In this document: positions 54,151 through 64,000 of the stretch, in pieces
Position numbering within the stretch: the stretch's first letter is position 1
How the letters are laid out: every line of letters starts with the position of its first letter
The notes under the pieces: model-generated
Seen by the model: the letters and a program-made list of their open reading frames with translations, nothing else
Told to the model about the DNA's origin: nothing
The model's database searches: none
From: Mactra quadrangularis
Lineage: Eukaryota; Mollusca; Bivalvia; Venerida; Mactridae
NCBI GenBank assembly: GCA_025267735.1
Contig: CM046297.1
Location: 34,746,011-34,810,010 of the forward strand
DNA length: 64,000 nucleotides
Direction of reading: 5' to 3'
Program-made: the position numbers and the translations under genes

Positions 54151-57100
54151 GTGGGTAGATGTTATTAGGCCTAGATTGAATATCAGCACAACAAGTCTAG
54201 ATCTACAGAGTAGAAACATTGCCAAGTGGCTTACAATTTTAGGTATTTATTTTTCTGTGACTGAGAAGGAGGCTGACCATGTGACATGTTTGATTCATAA
54301 TTGACAAATTATTTTGTTGTCAGTTTAGAATATAGTTTAGTTGTACTTGGCATTCATGAATCAATTATTTATTTTTGATATTATTGTTGTTGTTTTTTTA
54401 AATTATATTTTTCAACAAAAATTTACAACTAGGCCCTACTAATAATATGGATAAGGGTGTGTTGTAGGGGAAGGAAGTTTGATAAAGATGAAAGAAAGAA
54501 GGAAGTGGAAGAAAGAAATGGAAGTTAGAAATTAGGAAATATTTCAGATTAAAGGGAAGCTTAAAGATTGGTTGGGAATATGGAAAATATAGTTAACTTC
54601 AAGCACTATTGTACAACTGTTTAGTTTTGAGGATAAAAATCCTATAAACCCTGAATAGGAAAAACCACAAAAATAATCATAACCCTAAGTGGAATACAAA
54701 AACATGGACAAAATAACAATAAACAACTTTTGTGTACTGACATCTTTGAATTATCATTGAATCATTTTTATTAATTGTAATCCACCTGACGAAGACGTAT
54801 TTTTATGTCGAAACGCGTTGTGGAATAAACAATTTAATTGGAGTTTGACTATCTCATTCATACACTATTGCATGGAATCATTTGAAACCCACTTGAAATA
54901 CTGGGTAAATCAGGAGAGCTTGCGATAAAAACACTTCTTTTTTGCTGGAGTAATGCATTTTATAGTGACTTGGAAGCTGGCAGAGTGAATCACAACCAGT
55001 TTACTTGGAGACACCATGAAGGCAAGGGCTGCATGAGGGAAAAACATTTTCGTTTTTTATAAAAAATTATACATTACATTTATACATTTATATGCAAGTA
55101 TTCTTATTTGAAAGTATTTATTTAATAGTTAAACTTAGACTGTGTTTCAGCCATGTTTTAACACTATTTACCTTGTGACGTTGTCGCACTATTTTTAGTA
55201 TCAGGAATTTCCACATTCTCATTAGTGACACAAGGTAAACAACTAATTCTAATAAATGGACCGAATTTTTAAACAGTAGATTCAGGACGGAAACTGATTG
55301 AACTGACATTGAACTGATATTGAACTTGAACAAATATGTCTAATAAGGTGGGTTATTTATAAGAACTTTATTGTTATCATTTATATAGTGTAGTGCTAAT
55401 TAGTAATTATCATATACATATTAAATATGTGAAATTAAATTTTGTTTATTTATTGTTCCACAAATATCTGCCAGAAAGGTCATCCTAACAATATATATAT
55501 TTATATAACGCAGGTTACTATAGACAACCTAAAATGACGTTACGTTATATTAAAGTTAACCCTCTGATAATTATGAAACCGGTAGTATTAAACGTCCATT
55601 TGGATGATGTTCTTTTTTTTTTATATTTATATGGTATATTTGTGTATTTATTAATTTTATATATTGTTTTATGATATATTTGTGTATTTATAATTAACAA
55701 ACAAACAATGTAACTTGATTGAGGTGAAAATATTATTCATAAGAAATGTTCAAAATGTAATTTGATTTCATGAAATAATTTCTTGATAAAGGCTTCGGCC
55801 GAAATATTTATGACAATAGAGTTTTCTATTTTTTATAAATAACACTACAATATATGGCTGTCACGGGTAGAAAATTTATCCCGAGGCTGTATTACCCGAG
55901 GGTACCTGGTTATTCGCTGTTATAAATCATGAAGAAGTTATTACTCCTACATCCTGGCACTTGTTACTGCATATTTAATAGGAACAATGTATCCGCAGTT
56001 GTCTATGTTGGCAAGAGGGAGTCTTGTAATTCTAGCAACTTCTGTCCCGTCAAAAAGAGTGTTTAGTGTCGCAGGGCTTACAATCCCAAAGCAGAGAGCA
56101 AGTCTTGACCCGAGTGTTGCCATTGCAGTTAATCAGTTATGTTTATGAATAGATATAACAAACCAGGTTACTTGCCACCTAGCCTTCCATTATCTGGTTT
56201 TCCATCGCAGACCCGATACCCGGGTACTGGAGTACTCGTCCCAGCCCTACTTGTATATACCCTTTGAAATTATATTGGACATAATAAATGTGAAAATATT
56301 ATATGATTAATGAAAAATTAATAAAGTTTTTATATAATTATATGTGCACATTATTTTTTTATTATTTTATATTAGAATTGAAAAAAATATTTATTTCTAT
56401 TACTTTATATAAGTAATAATTGAATTGAAAAACAGATCTTGTTTGGGTAAAAAAAACAGGATGAGGGATGGTGGGGGAAACTTCCTGACCCTAATCTCAC
56501 TAAACAGACCATCCAGGGATCAGTAATTGGATAGAAATAAAGACAAGTAACCGGAAGGGATGGGAAACAGAAAGGCATGGAATAGAGAAAAGACAAAAGA
56601 ATATTGTTACAAATATAAGCTAAGATAAAAGTGCATAGATTAACAGGAAATAGAAAGATAAAATATACAGAACACATAGAAAGATTAGAGGAAAGAAATA
56701 GATCTTTAAGTGAATATATCCTGTAAAAAGAAATAGTATTAGTTTACAATATAATATCATTAAGAAATGTCATAAATATCAACCTTTGCCAAAGATGCCA
56801 TTCAGCCAGTCATTTTCTATAAAACTTAAAAGGTCAAACATACTTTACTATTTTTACTCGACTTAACCCACTAAGTCCAAAGCGTAAGTACGGTAAGTAA
56901 AGATGTATTCAGGCTAGCAAAAATTACTTATAAATTTCATATGGTCGAGCTAGTTAAAATGTATGCCCTTTACATGATAATATAATAGATTGGGCTAGTG
57001 TTAAATTTCATATGATCAAGCTAGTTAAAATCTATGCCCTTTACATTATAAGATAATAGATTGGGCTAGTGTTTGAGAAAAATTGAAGGAAATGCTTGTT

Positions 57101-60100
57101 TGTTTGTATAAGTCATGTAACCATGTTCAGTCAACCAACTCACTCGTCCAGGAAAGGCTAAATCTCTGGATTTAGCTGTTAACCAACTACTAAGTGCATA
57201 CTTTCACAACCATTTTTTTCCTGTTGAAAGATATGAATAATGTTATAATTACCTTCAGGTGGGTGAGGTTCCATGTATCTGCCCATTAAGTTGTGAATGG
57301 GTCTTGAATCATTGACATTACATCCTGGCATTATTGGTGCCAATTTTGGTCTCTGCTGTGGAGGTACATATGTCTGGCTGTTTTGTTTACGTGGAATTGG
57401 AGGCAATAACTGCTGGAGATCTGACACTAAAATGATAAAATCAAAGTATTGAAATACAGAGACTTTCATGCATGAAACCTAACAAATCCATACTAATAAT
57501 TACTCCTTACACATTAGATTCAAGTACCAAATGGAGCAGGACAAAAATGTGGATAAAGCCTGTATTCTTCCCTGTATTTGGAGGGGTTAAATATGCCAAA
57601 ATTTATGTCTACAACCAGGCCTATTTTTCCCAAAATTTGGAGTTTACATTTGGATATTTTGTTCCCCTTTCTATGAAATTGCGATAAAGTTTCCCCAAAT
57701 GTTCTATATATATATAAAAGGCATCAGGCCCCTTTCCCAAGTACTGAAAAAAGCTCTGACAACAGCCTGTAAAATGGAAGTTAATCAACTTAAAAAAAAC
57801 TTTTAGTATAAATGAACAAACTTGAGATACATACCAACAACCTTTCTGCTATTTGGTTTAGCAGGAAGGCACTCGACCTCTGCCCAGCTAGTGTGCTGGG
57901 CAGAAGGAGGCTGCTTCCTGCTTCGGTGCTTGTTTTCCTCTCTGAAATGAAAAAAAATAGAAAGTGTAATTTTTATCTTTGATATAAAAGCTAAGTTCAC
58001 TGTTGATGACAAAAATTCTGACAAATACTATTATAGTTATAGTTAGGGGTGTAACGGTTAACAGATATATAGGTTTATATTGCAATACGAATTCAGGCAG
58101 TTTTTAACCGGTTCGTTTTTTTCTGAACCGGTTTTTGTAGTTGTGTGTAGTACTGATTGATTTAGGTTAAAACGTGTTGAAAACTAGTAATATAATCTTA
58201 TTGTGCTGTAAATGAAAACATTTCATCAAATAAGCAAATAACTTCCAGCGGAAATCTGTTTTAGAATATGCATTTTCTAACACTTATTCAATTTTGTACA
58301 AGTCATTCAAATATTGGGATAGGAGGTCATTTGAAATACACATATAAGTGTAGCGAATACAATGCACGTGCATTAATTCATGCTTCGCACGTCTACTAAC
58401 AAAACTGATAAGTATTGCAATATATTGCAATAAGGGTTTTGAATATTGCAATATATTGCAATATGGTTTTGTTCGTATTGTTACACCCCTAGTTATAGTA
58501 TAAATTTAAACAGTAACTAAATTTTATGAGAAATTCTGGGTAGAAAAACACAGTTAAACATTTTATTTCATAAAATTCTAACGTGAATGAATACAGAACT
58601 CTGTAAACTAGTGAAGTCAGAGCTTGGGGAAGGGGTCTGGGGCCTTTTTATATACAGAACAAAAATTTGGGAAAATTGTATCGCAATTTCTAGAAAGGAA
58701 AGAAAATATCCAAGGTAAACTCCAAACTTGGGAAAAACTGCGTGAGGGGAAGGTGCCTATTAATGGCCCCAGTTATATACGGGAAAAAAGGGCCTGGAAG
58801 TTTAAATGCAAGTCAATGTAAAACATTTTCAGACCTTATGTTGGGAGGAGCTTGTTTTATTTTCGATAAGTAGGATACTTAGTAAATTGTTAACAATTTT
58901 GTGACATTACGTTTAGCTCGTCATAAGAAGGAGAAACAATTGTAACATAAATTTGATTTAAATCATTATTTTTGTCAAATTTATTGGTACACCCACCACT
59001 CCCCCTGCTCCTAATGGCCAGAATTTTTTGCATCATATTTAAAACTGTTATTTATACAATTAGAATAAAAAAAGTTGATATAGATCTACATAAATCAAGT
59101 CGCTAAATAGTATTCATATTCTGAAATAGTTGCTCTTTAGTCTGTATTTTTTACAATCATAACTCAAACATTTTTTTAATTGATGAAATAAATCAAAAGA
59201 ATTGAAACTAAAGCATATTGCTTAGGGCAAAAACACTATTCTTGCAGACCTATTTTTCCTTCTATAACAGGTATGGCATTTACAGGCACCTTCCCCTCTT
59301 AAAATTTCTTTAAAATCATGCAGTTTTCCCAAAATTTTGAGTTTAACTTGGATTTTTTGTTCCCCAATCTATAAATTTTAGATAAAATTTCCCCAAAAGT
59401 TCTATCTAAAAAAGGTCCCAGGCCCCTTCCCCAAATACTGAAAAAAGCCCTTATTCTTGAAGATAAAAATCCCTGCTTCCCACAAATGAAACTAACCCTT
59501 TATTGGCCTGTTTGGTCTTGAAATTTCAGTCTAATTATGACACCCCAAACTTAACAATAGGCTAGGGCTAAAAGTTAATTTTTATTTCAATTTGAACTAA
59601 GTCTATGATGTTTCTTTTACCAAATAATTTACTGGATTACGGTATCTTATTGATTTTAACAACAATAATTTAATAAATTTATTTCCTTTTTAAAGATAAT
59701 GAAGGGGGTTCATTCTAAATACATGAATAGTGCACGCATTTCCTCAAGAAAAAGCTGAGGCCCCTTCCCAAAGATGGTGTTTTGGCCCAGTTGCTCATTT
59801 GTTATTTCGTACAAAGTTTCAATGTTTCGACTTCATTAGGTAATATTATTTATAATAAAAATAACATTGAAATTATAATCATAAAATATAATAATAATAG
59901 ATAATAATAAAAAGCAAATGATAATAAAATGAATTAATAGGGTTTGTTTGGACAATTATCCATAAACATGAAGGGAGATAATCTTGTCAATTATGACGTC
60001 GCTGCCGTAGCAACGTGATGATGTCATAACAGACCATTCATTCTGTGTACTTTAAAACAAGGTTAAGATATTAATTTAAAGATAATATTTCTACTCATGT

Positions 60101-61070
60101 AATATTGATGTACTAAATATATTCAATAACAGAATAATGTTTCATTCAAAATATTGATCAATTTAGATGATCATAGCTTTATCATTATTTAAATTAATCA
60201 AGTACTTTGATATCCTAAACTAAAATAATTCAGTGTTATTTACAGTTTCTCCAGAATTTATAATATTTTACACTTAATACAGTAGAGATCTTGGTTAGGA
60301 TCTCTTGTACTACAATGGGGCCACAATTATTATACAAGTTCTATTGGAGGTTGCCATCTCCCACCCCTAATGCCCTACTGTTAGACAATCAATTGTTATT
60401 CAATCCATAAGTTCCAGAATAATTACTACTAAACCATTTTAAAATTAAGAATTCAGTGCCAGCTATTCTAATAACAGACTCTAAATTTATACTAAACTTA
60501 AGTCATTGTGGTTTCACTTAACCTAATGGAGAATACATGGGATGCTGTAAATTGTGATGATTCAGTTATTGGCTAGGTTTAGCAGTTAACCAAATAAAAG
60601 TTGACTCAATGCGTTTCTAAAATCATCAAATGTAACATTTTTAGGTTAAATTTAATTAATTACATTGATACTTGTTCACAAAACACTACTAAGCTCTTTT
60701 CTAAACCGACAACAAAATAAATACGAACATTTTCGAGTACGAAATTTCAAAAAAATATTTCACCCAGCCTCCCACTCGGTCACTGAAAAAAAACTGTTTT
60801 AAGTTATGAATACACAAATATTCTGGAACAATTACATATAACACATTTGCAAGCAATTAAAATAAACAAAAATTACCAATTTTTACGCATTGGTTGTCTT
60901 TTAAACAAGAAATAAATAATATTTTACCTCATGCAGGCCTTGCCCTCATGGCGTTTCCAAGTAAACTGGTTGCGATGCACTCGGAAAGCTTCTGGGTTAC
61001 TATAAAATGTATTACTACAGCAAAAAAGAAGTGCAATTAATGCAAAAATGCAAAATTCAACTCTTTTCAT
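50683..61070 (-). CDS. Unrecognised secreted basic protein, 5 exons
   Basis: Minus-strand exons 61070-60928, 57941-57835, 57426-57253, 52313-52117 and 50829-50683 join in frame with GT-AG ends into 255 aa. Residues 1-~22 look like a signal peptide: MKR, a hydrophobic core EFCIFALIALLFCC, then a polar SNT-FYS. The mature chain is basic and Pro/His/Asn-rich with four cysteines (…EGKACM, AEVECL, MPGCNV, NVTCKP) and N-glycosylation sequons NVT and NAT in the last exon. Several dibasic sites (WKRH, RRQK, RKRW) could be processing sites, so a matrix protein, ligand or peptide precursor is possible. I do not recognise the family. Exon structure is supported by five consistent reading-frame junctions. 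Exon 1 has an inverted copy at 54929-55045, inside intron 3. Confidence 0.75.
51031..51286. mobile_element. CATGAATAATTTCAC MITE, copy 3
   Basis: ATGGTTCGTTTTTTCTAAAC and GTCAAAACATGAATAATTTC at the left, GGCAGTTGAGAAAAAACGGA at the right. In intron 4 of the secreted-protein gene. Confidence 0.82.
51735..52019 (+). repeat. tRNA-derived SINE, copy 2
   Basis: Head ATAGCGCAGTTGGTAGCGCG, B-box-like GGGTTGGAATCCC, same body as 38632-38895, tail of AATA repeats. Confidence 0.85.
52321..52665 (+). repeat. Purine-rich imperfect repeat
   Basis: GAAAGTGA, GATAGGAAAG and GTGGGA motifs recur irregularly. On the minus strand this is a 340-base pyrimidine-rich tract that ends at the acceptor of exon 4 of the secreted-protein gene. 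Confidence 0.75.
53856..54012 (+). promoter_or_regulatory. CCAAT/TATA promoter-like module with 5' exon-like segment
   Basis: ATTGG (inverted CCAAT) at 53856-53860, TATATAAG at 53889-53896, then at 54012 a strong splice-donor-like CG/GTAAGG. GC content rises between them. It could be the promoter and first exon of a gene or retroelement; no downstream coding exon was found. Confidence 0.35.
54089..54151 (+). repeat. ATT microsatellite
   Basis: About 17 consecutive ATT units after a few imperfect ones. Confidence 0.95.
54773..54834 (+). ncRNA. Hammerhead ribozyme (type I, minimal stem III)
   Basis: Stem I: AATTGT/ACAATT, an internal loop (AA / ATAA), then TCCAC (54781-54785)/GTGGA (54820-54824). 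Core CTGACGA at 54786-54792 fits CUGANGA. One A, then stem II GACGT/ATGTC (54794-54798 and 54105+700, i.e. 54805-54809) with a G-T pair. GAA at 54810-54812. Stem III is the self-complementary ACGCGT (54813-54818), then T54819 as the cleavage base. Penelope-like elements and retrozymes of animals carry this minimal form, which may act as a dimer through stem III (from memory). No reverse transcriptase frame is seen nearby. The extra A before stem II is the only irregularity. Confidence 0.75.
54929..55045 (+). pseudogene. Inverted copy of exon 1 of the secreted-protein gene
   Basis: Plus-strand sequence strongly matching the minus-strand exon at 60928-61070 from its CTTCTTTTTTGCTG through CCATGA-GGCAAGG-CTGCATGAGG. 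The frame is still open and keeps NQFTW, HEGK and GCMR, but no matching ATG or donor is seen (GG/GAAAA where the gene has G/GTAAAA). Match continues slightly into intron sequence, so it is a genomic, not an RNA-derived, duplication. Confidence 0.8.
55777..55813 (+). ncRNA. Decayed hammerhead-like motif
   Basis: AATTTC, TTGATAA, an extra A, stem II GGC-TTCG-GCC, GAA, ATATT: the same order as 19601-19636 (-). Core C3 and G8 are altered and the 3' strand of stem I is lost. Confidence 0.4.
55855..56249 (+). mobile_element. hAT transposon remnant
   Basis: Inverted ends TGGCTGTCACGGGTA and TACTCGTCCCAGCCCTA (imperfect) enclose the last part of a hAT transposase (55990-56148). Most of the coding region is deleted. 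Confidence 0.75.
55990..56148 (+). pseudogene. hAT transposase C-terminal dimerisation domain fragment
   Basis: 53 codons to a TGA: YPQLSMLARGSLVILATSVP, then SKRVFSVAGL, and KQRASLDPSVAIAVNQLCL. This is the hAT C-terminal (BED-type transposase) dimerisation signature, in which ATSVPSERVFS and KRRxxLxP are hallmarks. No upstream catalytic part remains. Confidence 0.88.
56933..57073 (+). repeat. Two-copy ~71-bp tandem duplication
   Basis: AAATTTCATATGGTCGAGCT… ending AATAGATTGGGCTAGTGTT is repeated immediately with a few changes. Confidence 0.9.
57093..57206 (-). repeat. SINE 3' fragment (second family)
   Basis: The minus strand matches the body of 46651-46920: GAAAGTATGC, then CAGAGATTTAGCCTTTCC, GTGAGTTGG and TATACAAACAAAC. 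Confidence 0.75.
57555..57757 (-). mobile_element. CAGTATTTGGGGAAGG MITE, copy 2
   Basis: Minus-strand copy; it ends with AAGTACTGAAAAAAGCTCTG on the plus strand. In intron 2 of the secreted-protein gene numbering from its start is not affected. Confidence 0.65.
58044..58491. mobile_element. 448-bp hAT MITE with perfect 8-bp target duplication
   Basis: TAGGGGTGTAACGGTTA and GTTACACCCCTA ends, flanked on both sides by GTTATAGT (58036-58043 and 58492-58499). Interior rich in TTGCAATA and AACCGGTT palindromes. In intron 1 of the secreted-protein gene. Confidence 0.95.
58617..58800 (+). mobile_element. CAGTATTTGGGGAAGG MITE, copy 3
   Basis: TTGGGGAAGGGGTCTGGGGC, ATCGCAATTTC, GTAAACTCC and GGGGAAGGTGCC in the order seen at 27530-27715; its 5' terminus is truncated. 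Confidence 0.75.
59270..59455 (-). mobile_element. CAGTATTTGGGGAAGG MITE, copy 4
   Basis: The minus strand reads GGGCTTTTTTCAGTATTTGG to GGGGAAGGTGCCTGTAAATG; the most complete copy in the window. Confidence 0.8.
59985..60040. promoter_or_regulatory. CRE-like / RFX-like cluster in intron 1
   Basis: TATGACGTCG, then CCGTAGCAACG (X-box-like), then GATGATGTCATAAC within about 45 bases of otherwise AT-rich intron. Could be an enhancer or an alternative promoter of the secreted-protein gene; motif evidence only. Confidence 0.25.
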
Positions 61071-61440
61071 AACCTTAACTTACCGAATTAGGTTACATTA
61101 AAATCAAAATGTCGAAAAATGTAAATAAATCAATGCATATACGTTTTTTGAATTTCTTACCGCGCCTAAACTTGAACAAAATAGATCCTCGTCCAAAGCG
61201 TCTAGCTACATGGAGTTACGGTCACGTGATATCAATTAAACTCTAATAATTGGTTTAAGTTTTGATGTTATGCAGATTATTAGTAAGCAATTAATTTTTT
61301 TGTGACATTTTTTCATATTATAAAACATTTATCCTATAAACAAGCGTTTGATAGTGTAATTTAACATGGATCTTATTCATTTGTTGCCCGTTTAATGTTT
61401 GAAATAACGGTTTACTGTAAGCGTCCTTTTACACGGATCG

Positions 61441-61475
61441 TTACCGGATGACGTAATTGTCATGCGTGCGCATTC
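61441..61475. promoter_or_regulatory. CRE-like and NRF1-like promoter patch
   Basis: TGACGTAA (61449-61456) and CATGCGTGCGCAT (61461-61473) lie about 380 bases upstream of the secreted-protein start codon in locally GC-richer DNA. It could serve that gene or one pointing right, beyond the window. Confidence 0.35.
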
Positions 61476-61742
61476 TACATGTTTTCGTCTGTCATCTGTT
61501 AGGATGTAGCTGACATTTTTGTTGGTAATTTTTGTGTCCCAAAACCCGGTTATATTTTTTTCAACGGTAATGATTTAAGTTTTTATACCAATATTCGCTT
61601 TGCCATATTTCCGTCCTGCGGCTCCCAGACCATTAACTTCTGACTCCATTCCTTCACTGAACTTGAAGTCTTGAATGAAGAGAAGTCTGAAAGGTGGGAC
61701 AGAGATTTATTTGACAGGCACATAGGAAACATTTTCAGATTG

Positions 61743-61880
61743 GGGGGGGGGGGCTAATTTGTTGAGATTAACTTTAAGAAAAAAACAACAAAGACAAATT
61801 AAAGATCCTCAATCACTATAACTGCTGAAAATATTGGGGGGCTAAGCCCCCTAGCCCCCCACCCTGTTCCTACGGGCCTG
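61743..61880. repeat. G/C-run transposon end fragment
   Basis: A G run, then GGGGGGCTAAGCCCCCTAGC and CCTGTTCCTACGGGCCTG, which resemble ends of dispersed DNA elements. No complete element defined. Confidence 0.45.
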
Positions 61881-62328
61881 TTTGATGAAAGAAATTGGCA
61901 AAATAAGATAATTTAATAAGTATTTATAGCTTTCATTTAGTTTCCAGTATTTGTTTTAAGCATATTTATTTCATTTTTGGGAATTCCAAGATGGAGATGA
62001 CTTAATCTCATTTCTACAATTTTCTTATTTGCAGATTTTATGTTTTTCAGGACTCCTTAAGTTGTTTAAGATGTTGTTTACATTAAAAACTATTGTAATA
62101 ATGGAATTTTGTAAAATTTGCATGACACATGAAAGGATAGAAAAAAGATTACTTAAACTCATGGACATGGGTATGTTTATCATTATGTCTGAATTTGTTA
62201 GTAATAATTTTTTATGGTAATTTATGATGCATTACATTGTTGTTTTAACAATCTTTTAGCCATACCACTGGGGTCAGTTGACATGCTTCACGGCACAGGC
62301 TTAGATCTCTTGACCCAAGCTTTAAACC

Positions 62329-62709
62329 CAGGGCTTTTTTTCCTTCTTTAACAGAGGCCGATTAAAGAAAGGTGGCTTCCCAATCCAAAAAAGTGCATAA
62401 AATTCCCAATCCTGAGGAAAAAATTCCCAATTCAGAGGACGAATTTCCCAAAATAAAGTGCAACAAGTCCAGTCTGTGCCACATTTAGTAGATTCTAATG
62501 GTTAAATCTCTAACTTTGACTCTAATTGTTGGCTAATTCTTCTTTCTTTTTAATGAAATGTAACACTGCAACAACAAATGCTTAATAGTGTTTCTTTTTG
62601 TTGTTTTAATGTTTAACCACTTTTCCCAATTTGACCAAAATTCGTGCTTAAATTTCCCAAAATGGAAGGCTAAGGCCTCTTCCCAATTTCTGGAAAAAAA
62701 AGCCCTGAC
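62329..62709. mobile_element. CAGGGCTTTTTTTCC MITE
   Basis: CAGGGCTTTTTTTCC (left) and GGAAAAAAAAGCCCTG (right) are inverted ends of a ~380-bp element; interior repeats of AATTCCCAAT type. Related in its ends to the CAGTATTTGGGGAAGG family. Confidence 0.78.
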
Positions 62710-63087
62710 CAGTGACCGACAACATCCACGCTTGCAGGTTTTGCACAAGTTGCCTGACCGTCAGACATGCCTGGCTAAATTGGACAGGTCAGATATTTTT
62801 TTAGAGGGTCAAACCTTATGTCTTGCAGAGTTAAGTTGTCAATTTACTGAATAATTGTCTTTAATTAAGAAATAAAACCACAAAAGTATTCATATATTTG
62901 AAGGTTAAAAAAGTATAAAATTACTCACAGATTGAGACAAGAAATGGAAGTTTGTCTGACCATATGTCAAGTACTTGTAAGTAAGTAAGTAATATTTATT
63001 ATTTTAAAGCTGGGTAATGAGGGCAGCTAAACTATATCAATCTCAACACTCACAACAACCTATATTTTATCAAACAGTATTCAACCC

Positions 63088-63320
63088 AGGGGCGGATCTA
63101 GGATTTTTTTCTAGAGGGGGGGGGGGTCCGAACCACAACCACATTATACACATTTTGCAGAGAAAATGCAACATATTGATAATAAAAACTACATAACCAT
63201 TAAATCTATGTTAAGCACCGAGAAAAAATGCTTCATGCTTCTTAAAATTGACTTACAGGCAAGAAATACACTAATGGCAAGGTACATGTACATTTCCGGA
63301 CCCCCCCCCCCCACCCCTTG
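63088..63320. mobile_element. Possible MITE with GGGGCGGATCTAGGA end
   Basis: GGGGCGGATCTAGGATTTTT then a G run and TCCG at the left; CCGGA and a C run then ACCCCTTGGG at the right. Ends are partly inverted; homopolymer runs blur the limits. Confidence 0.5.
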
Positions 63321-64000
63321 GGATTCAAATTAGTATTTACTGATCATCTGATAATAGAAATATTTTGTTTGCTCTTCATTCAGGTTGATTCATTCTTTCT
63401 ACCAATGGAGATGTCTTTAGATTGAGTTTTACATGTAGTGCAACATATTTTCCTCTGTATGGGCAAAATGTGATCAAACTTAAAGTAGTGACTGGAATAT
63501 TATGTATAAAGGGAGGTAAGAAAGTAAATTTTGTTTCAAATGCTGCAAGAGTTGTTTCCCTTTCAGGCTGATAAACTTTACTCCAAGTTGCACTACTTAA
63601 TCACAGTGAAATGCTTACTTATCTATTTGGATTTAATACAATTGATCAATACTTTATTCAGTTATGTACTGCAGCAGACTTTACTTTCAAAAATTCCTTG
63701 ACACTACATACCTCTAGTCTAACTGGTGCTCACTTACCTTTCCTCTGTCAGTTAACAAGATCTCCCTTTACTGAGGTAATTCTGGAATGAATATTCACTA
63801 TCTTATTTTGTAACATACCTAAGAAGGAGATTCAAAATTTTTTTCAGGACCGTGGGTTGGATTTTTTGCTAAGAGTAACTTAGCACAGTAAGTAACAGTA
63901 GTGAGACAGGAGGTAGGTTTCAATATTGACAAAAACTCAGAGCATTATTCATTTTGCAGATATCACTATTTTAAGAGGAAGCATTTTAAATATTTTCTGC

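Larger units (their letters stand above)
61071..64000. other. Right-hand intergenic region
   Basis: Upstream flank of the secreted-protein gene plus repeat debris. No exon is supported; the small frames at 62029-62220 and 62588-62854 show no motif, and the latter lies partly in a MITE. Confidence 0.5.

Noticed and set aside
62588..62854. 88-codon frame at the right end
   Set aside because: The first half lies inside the CAGGGC MITE and the rest has no motif.

Overview
The window is nuclear DNA of an animal, most likely a mollusc and probably a bivalve. It is AT-rich, has GT-AG introns that are long compared with the exons, carries several tRNA-headed SINE families and many palindromic MITEs and hAT-type DNA-transposon remnants. 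Its protein genes read as animal orthologues. Names rest on recognising protein motifs by eye; no database search was run.

Layout: (1) 701-856 (+) is the last coding exon of DNA topoisomerase II; the rest of that gene lies to the left. (2) 11287-21366 (-) is a complete seven-exon syntaxin-17 gene (326 aa), with a 2.5 kb hAT-like transposon relic and several MITEs in its introns. (3) 23660-43769 (+) is a complete fifteen-exon NOP58 gene (525 aa), head-to-head with STX17. (4) 50683-61070 (-) is a five-exon gene for an unrecognised 255-aa secreted basic protein; its 3' flank is a long T/A-rich minisatellite. (5) 61071-64000 has no gene I can support, only repeat debris and a promoter-like patch.

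The outstanding feature is inside NOP58. Its introns carry 39 recognisable box C/D snoRNA copies: one SNORD70-like snoRNA in intron 7, and six multicopy families (A x7, B x14, C x7, D x5, E x3, F x2) packed mainly into introns 10 and 12, with others in introns 11, 13 and 14. Guides match conserved 18S and 28S rRNA segments. NOP58 is a core protein of box C/D snoRNPs, so this host gene makes both the protein and dozens of the RNAs that the protein binds. The copies were spread by duplication of multi-snoRNA modules (E-C-A-B-B...), and one module is split by a 3 kb transposon with a nested foldback element.

A second RNA-level feature is a hammerhead-ribozyme fold at 54773-54834 in an intron of the secreted-protein gene, with all core bases, a palindromic minimal stem III and an extended stem I. 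Two decayed relatives lie at 19601-19636 (-) and 55777-55813 (+). Also notable is an inverted, still-open copy of the first exon of the secreted-protein gene at 54929-55045.
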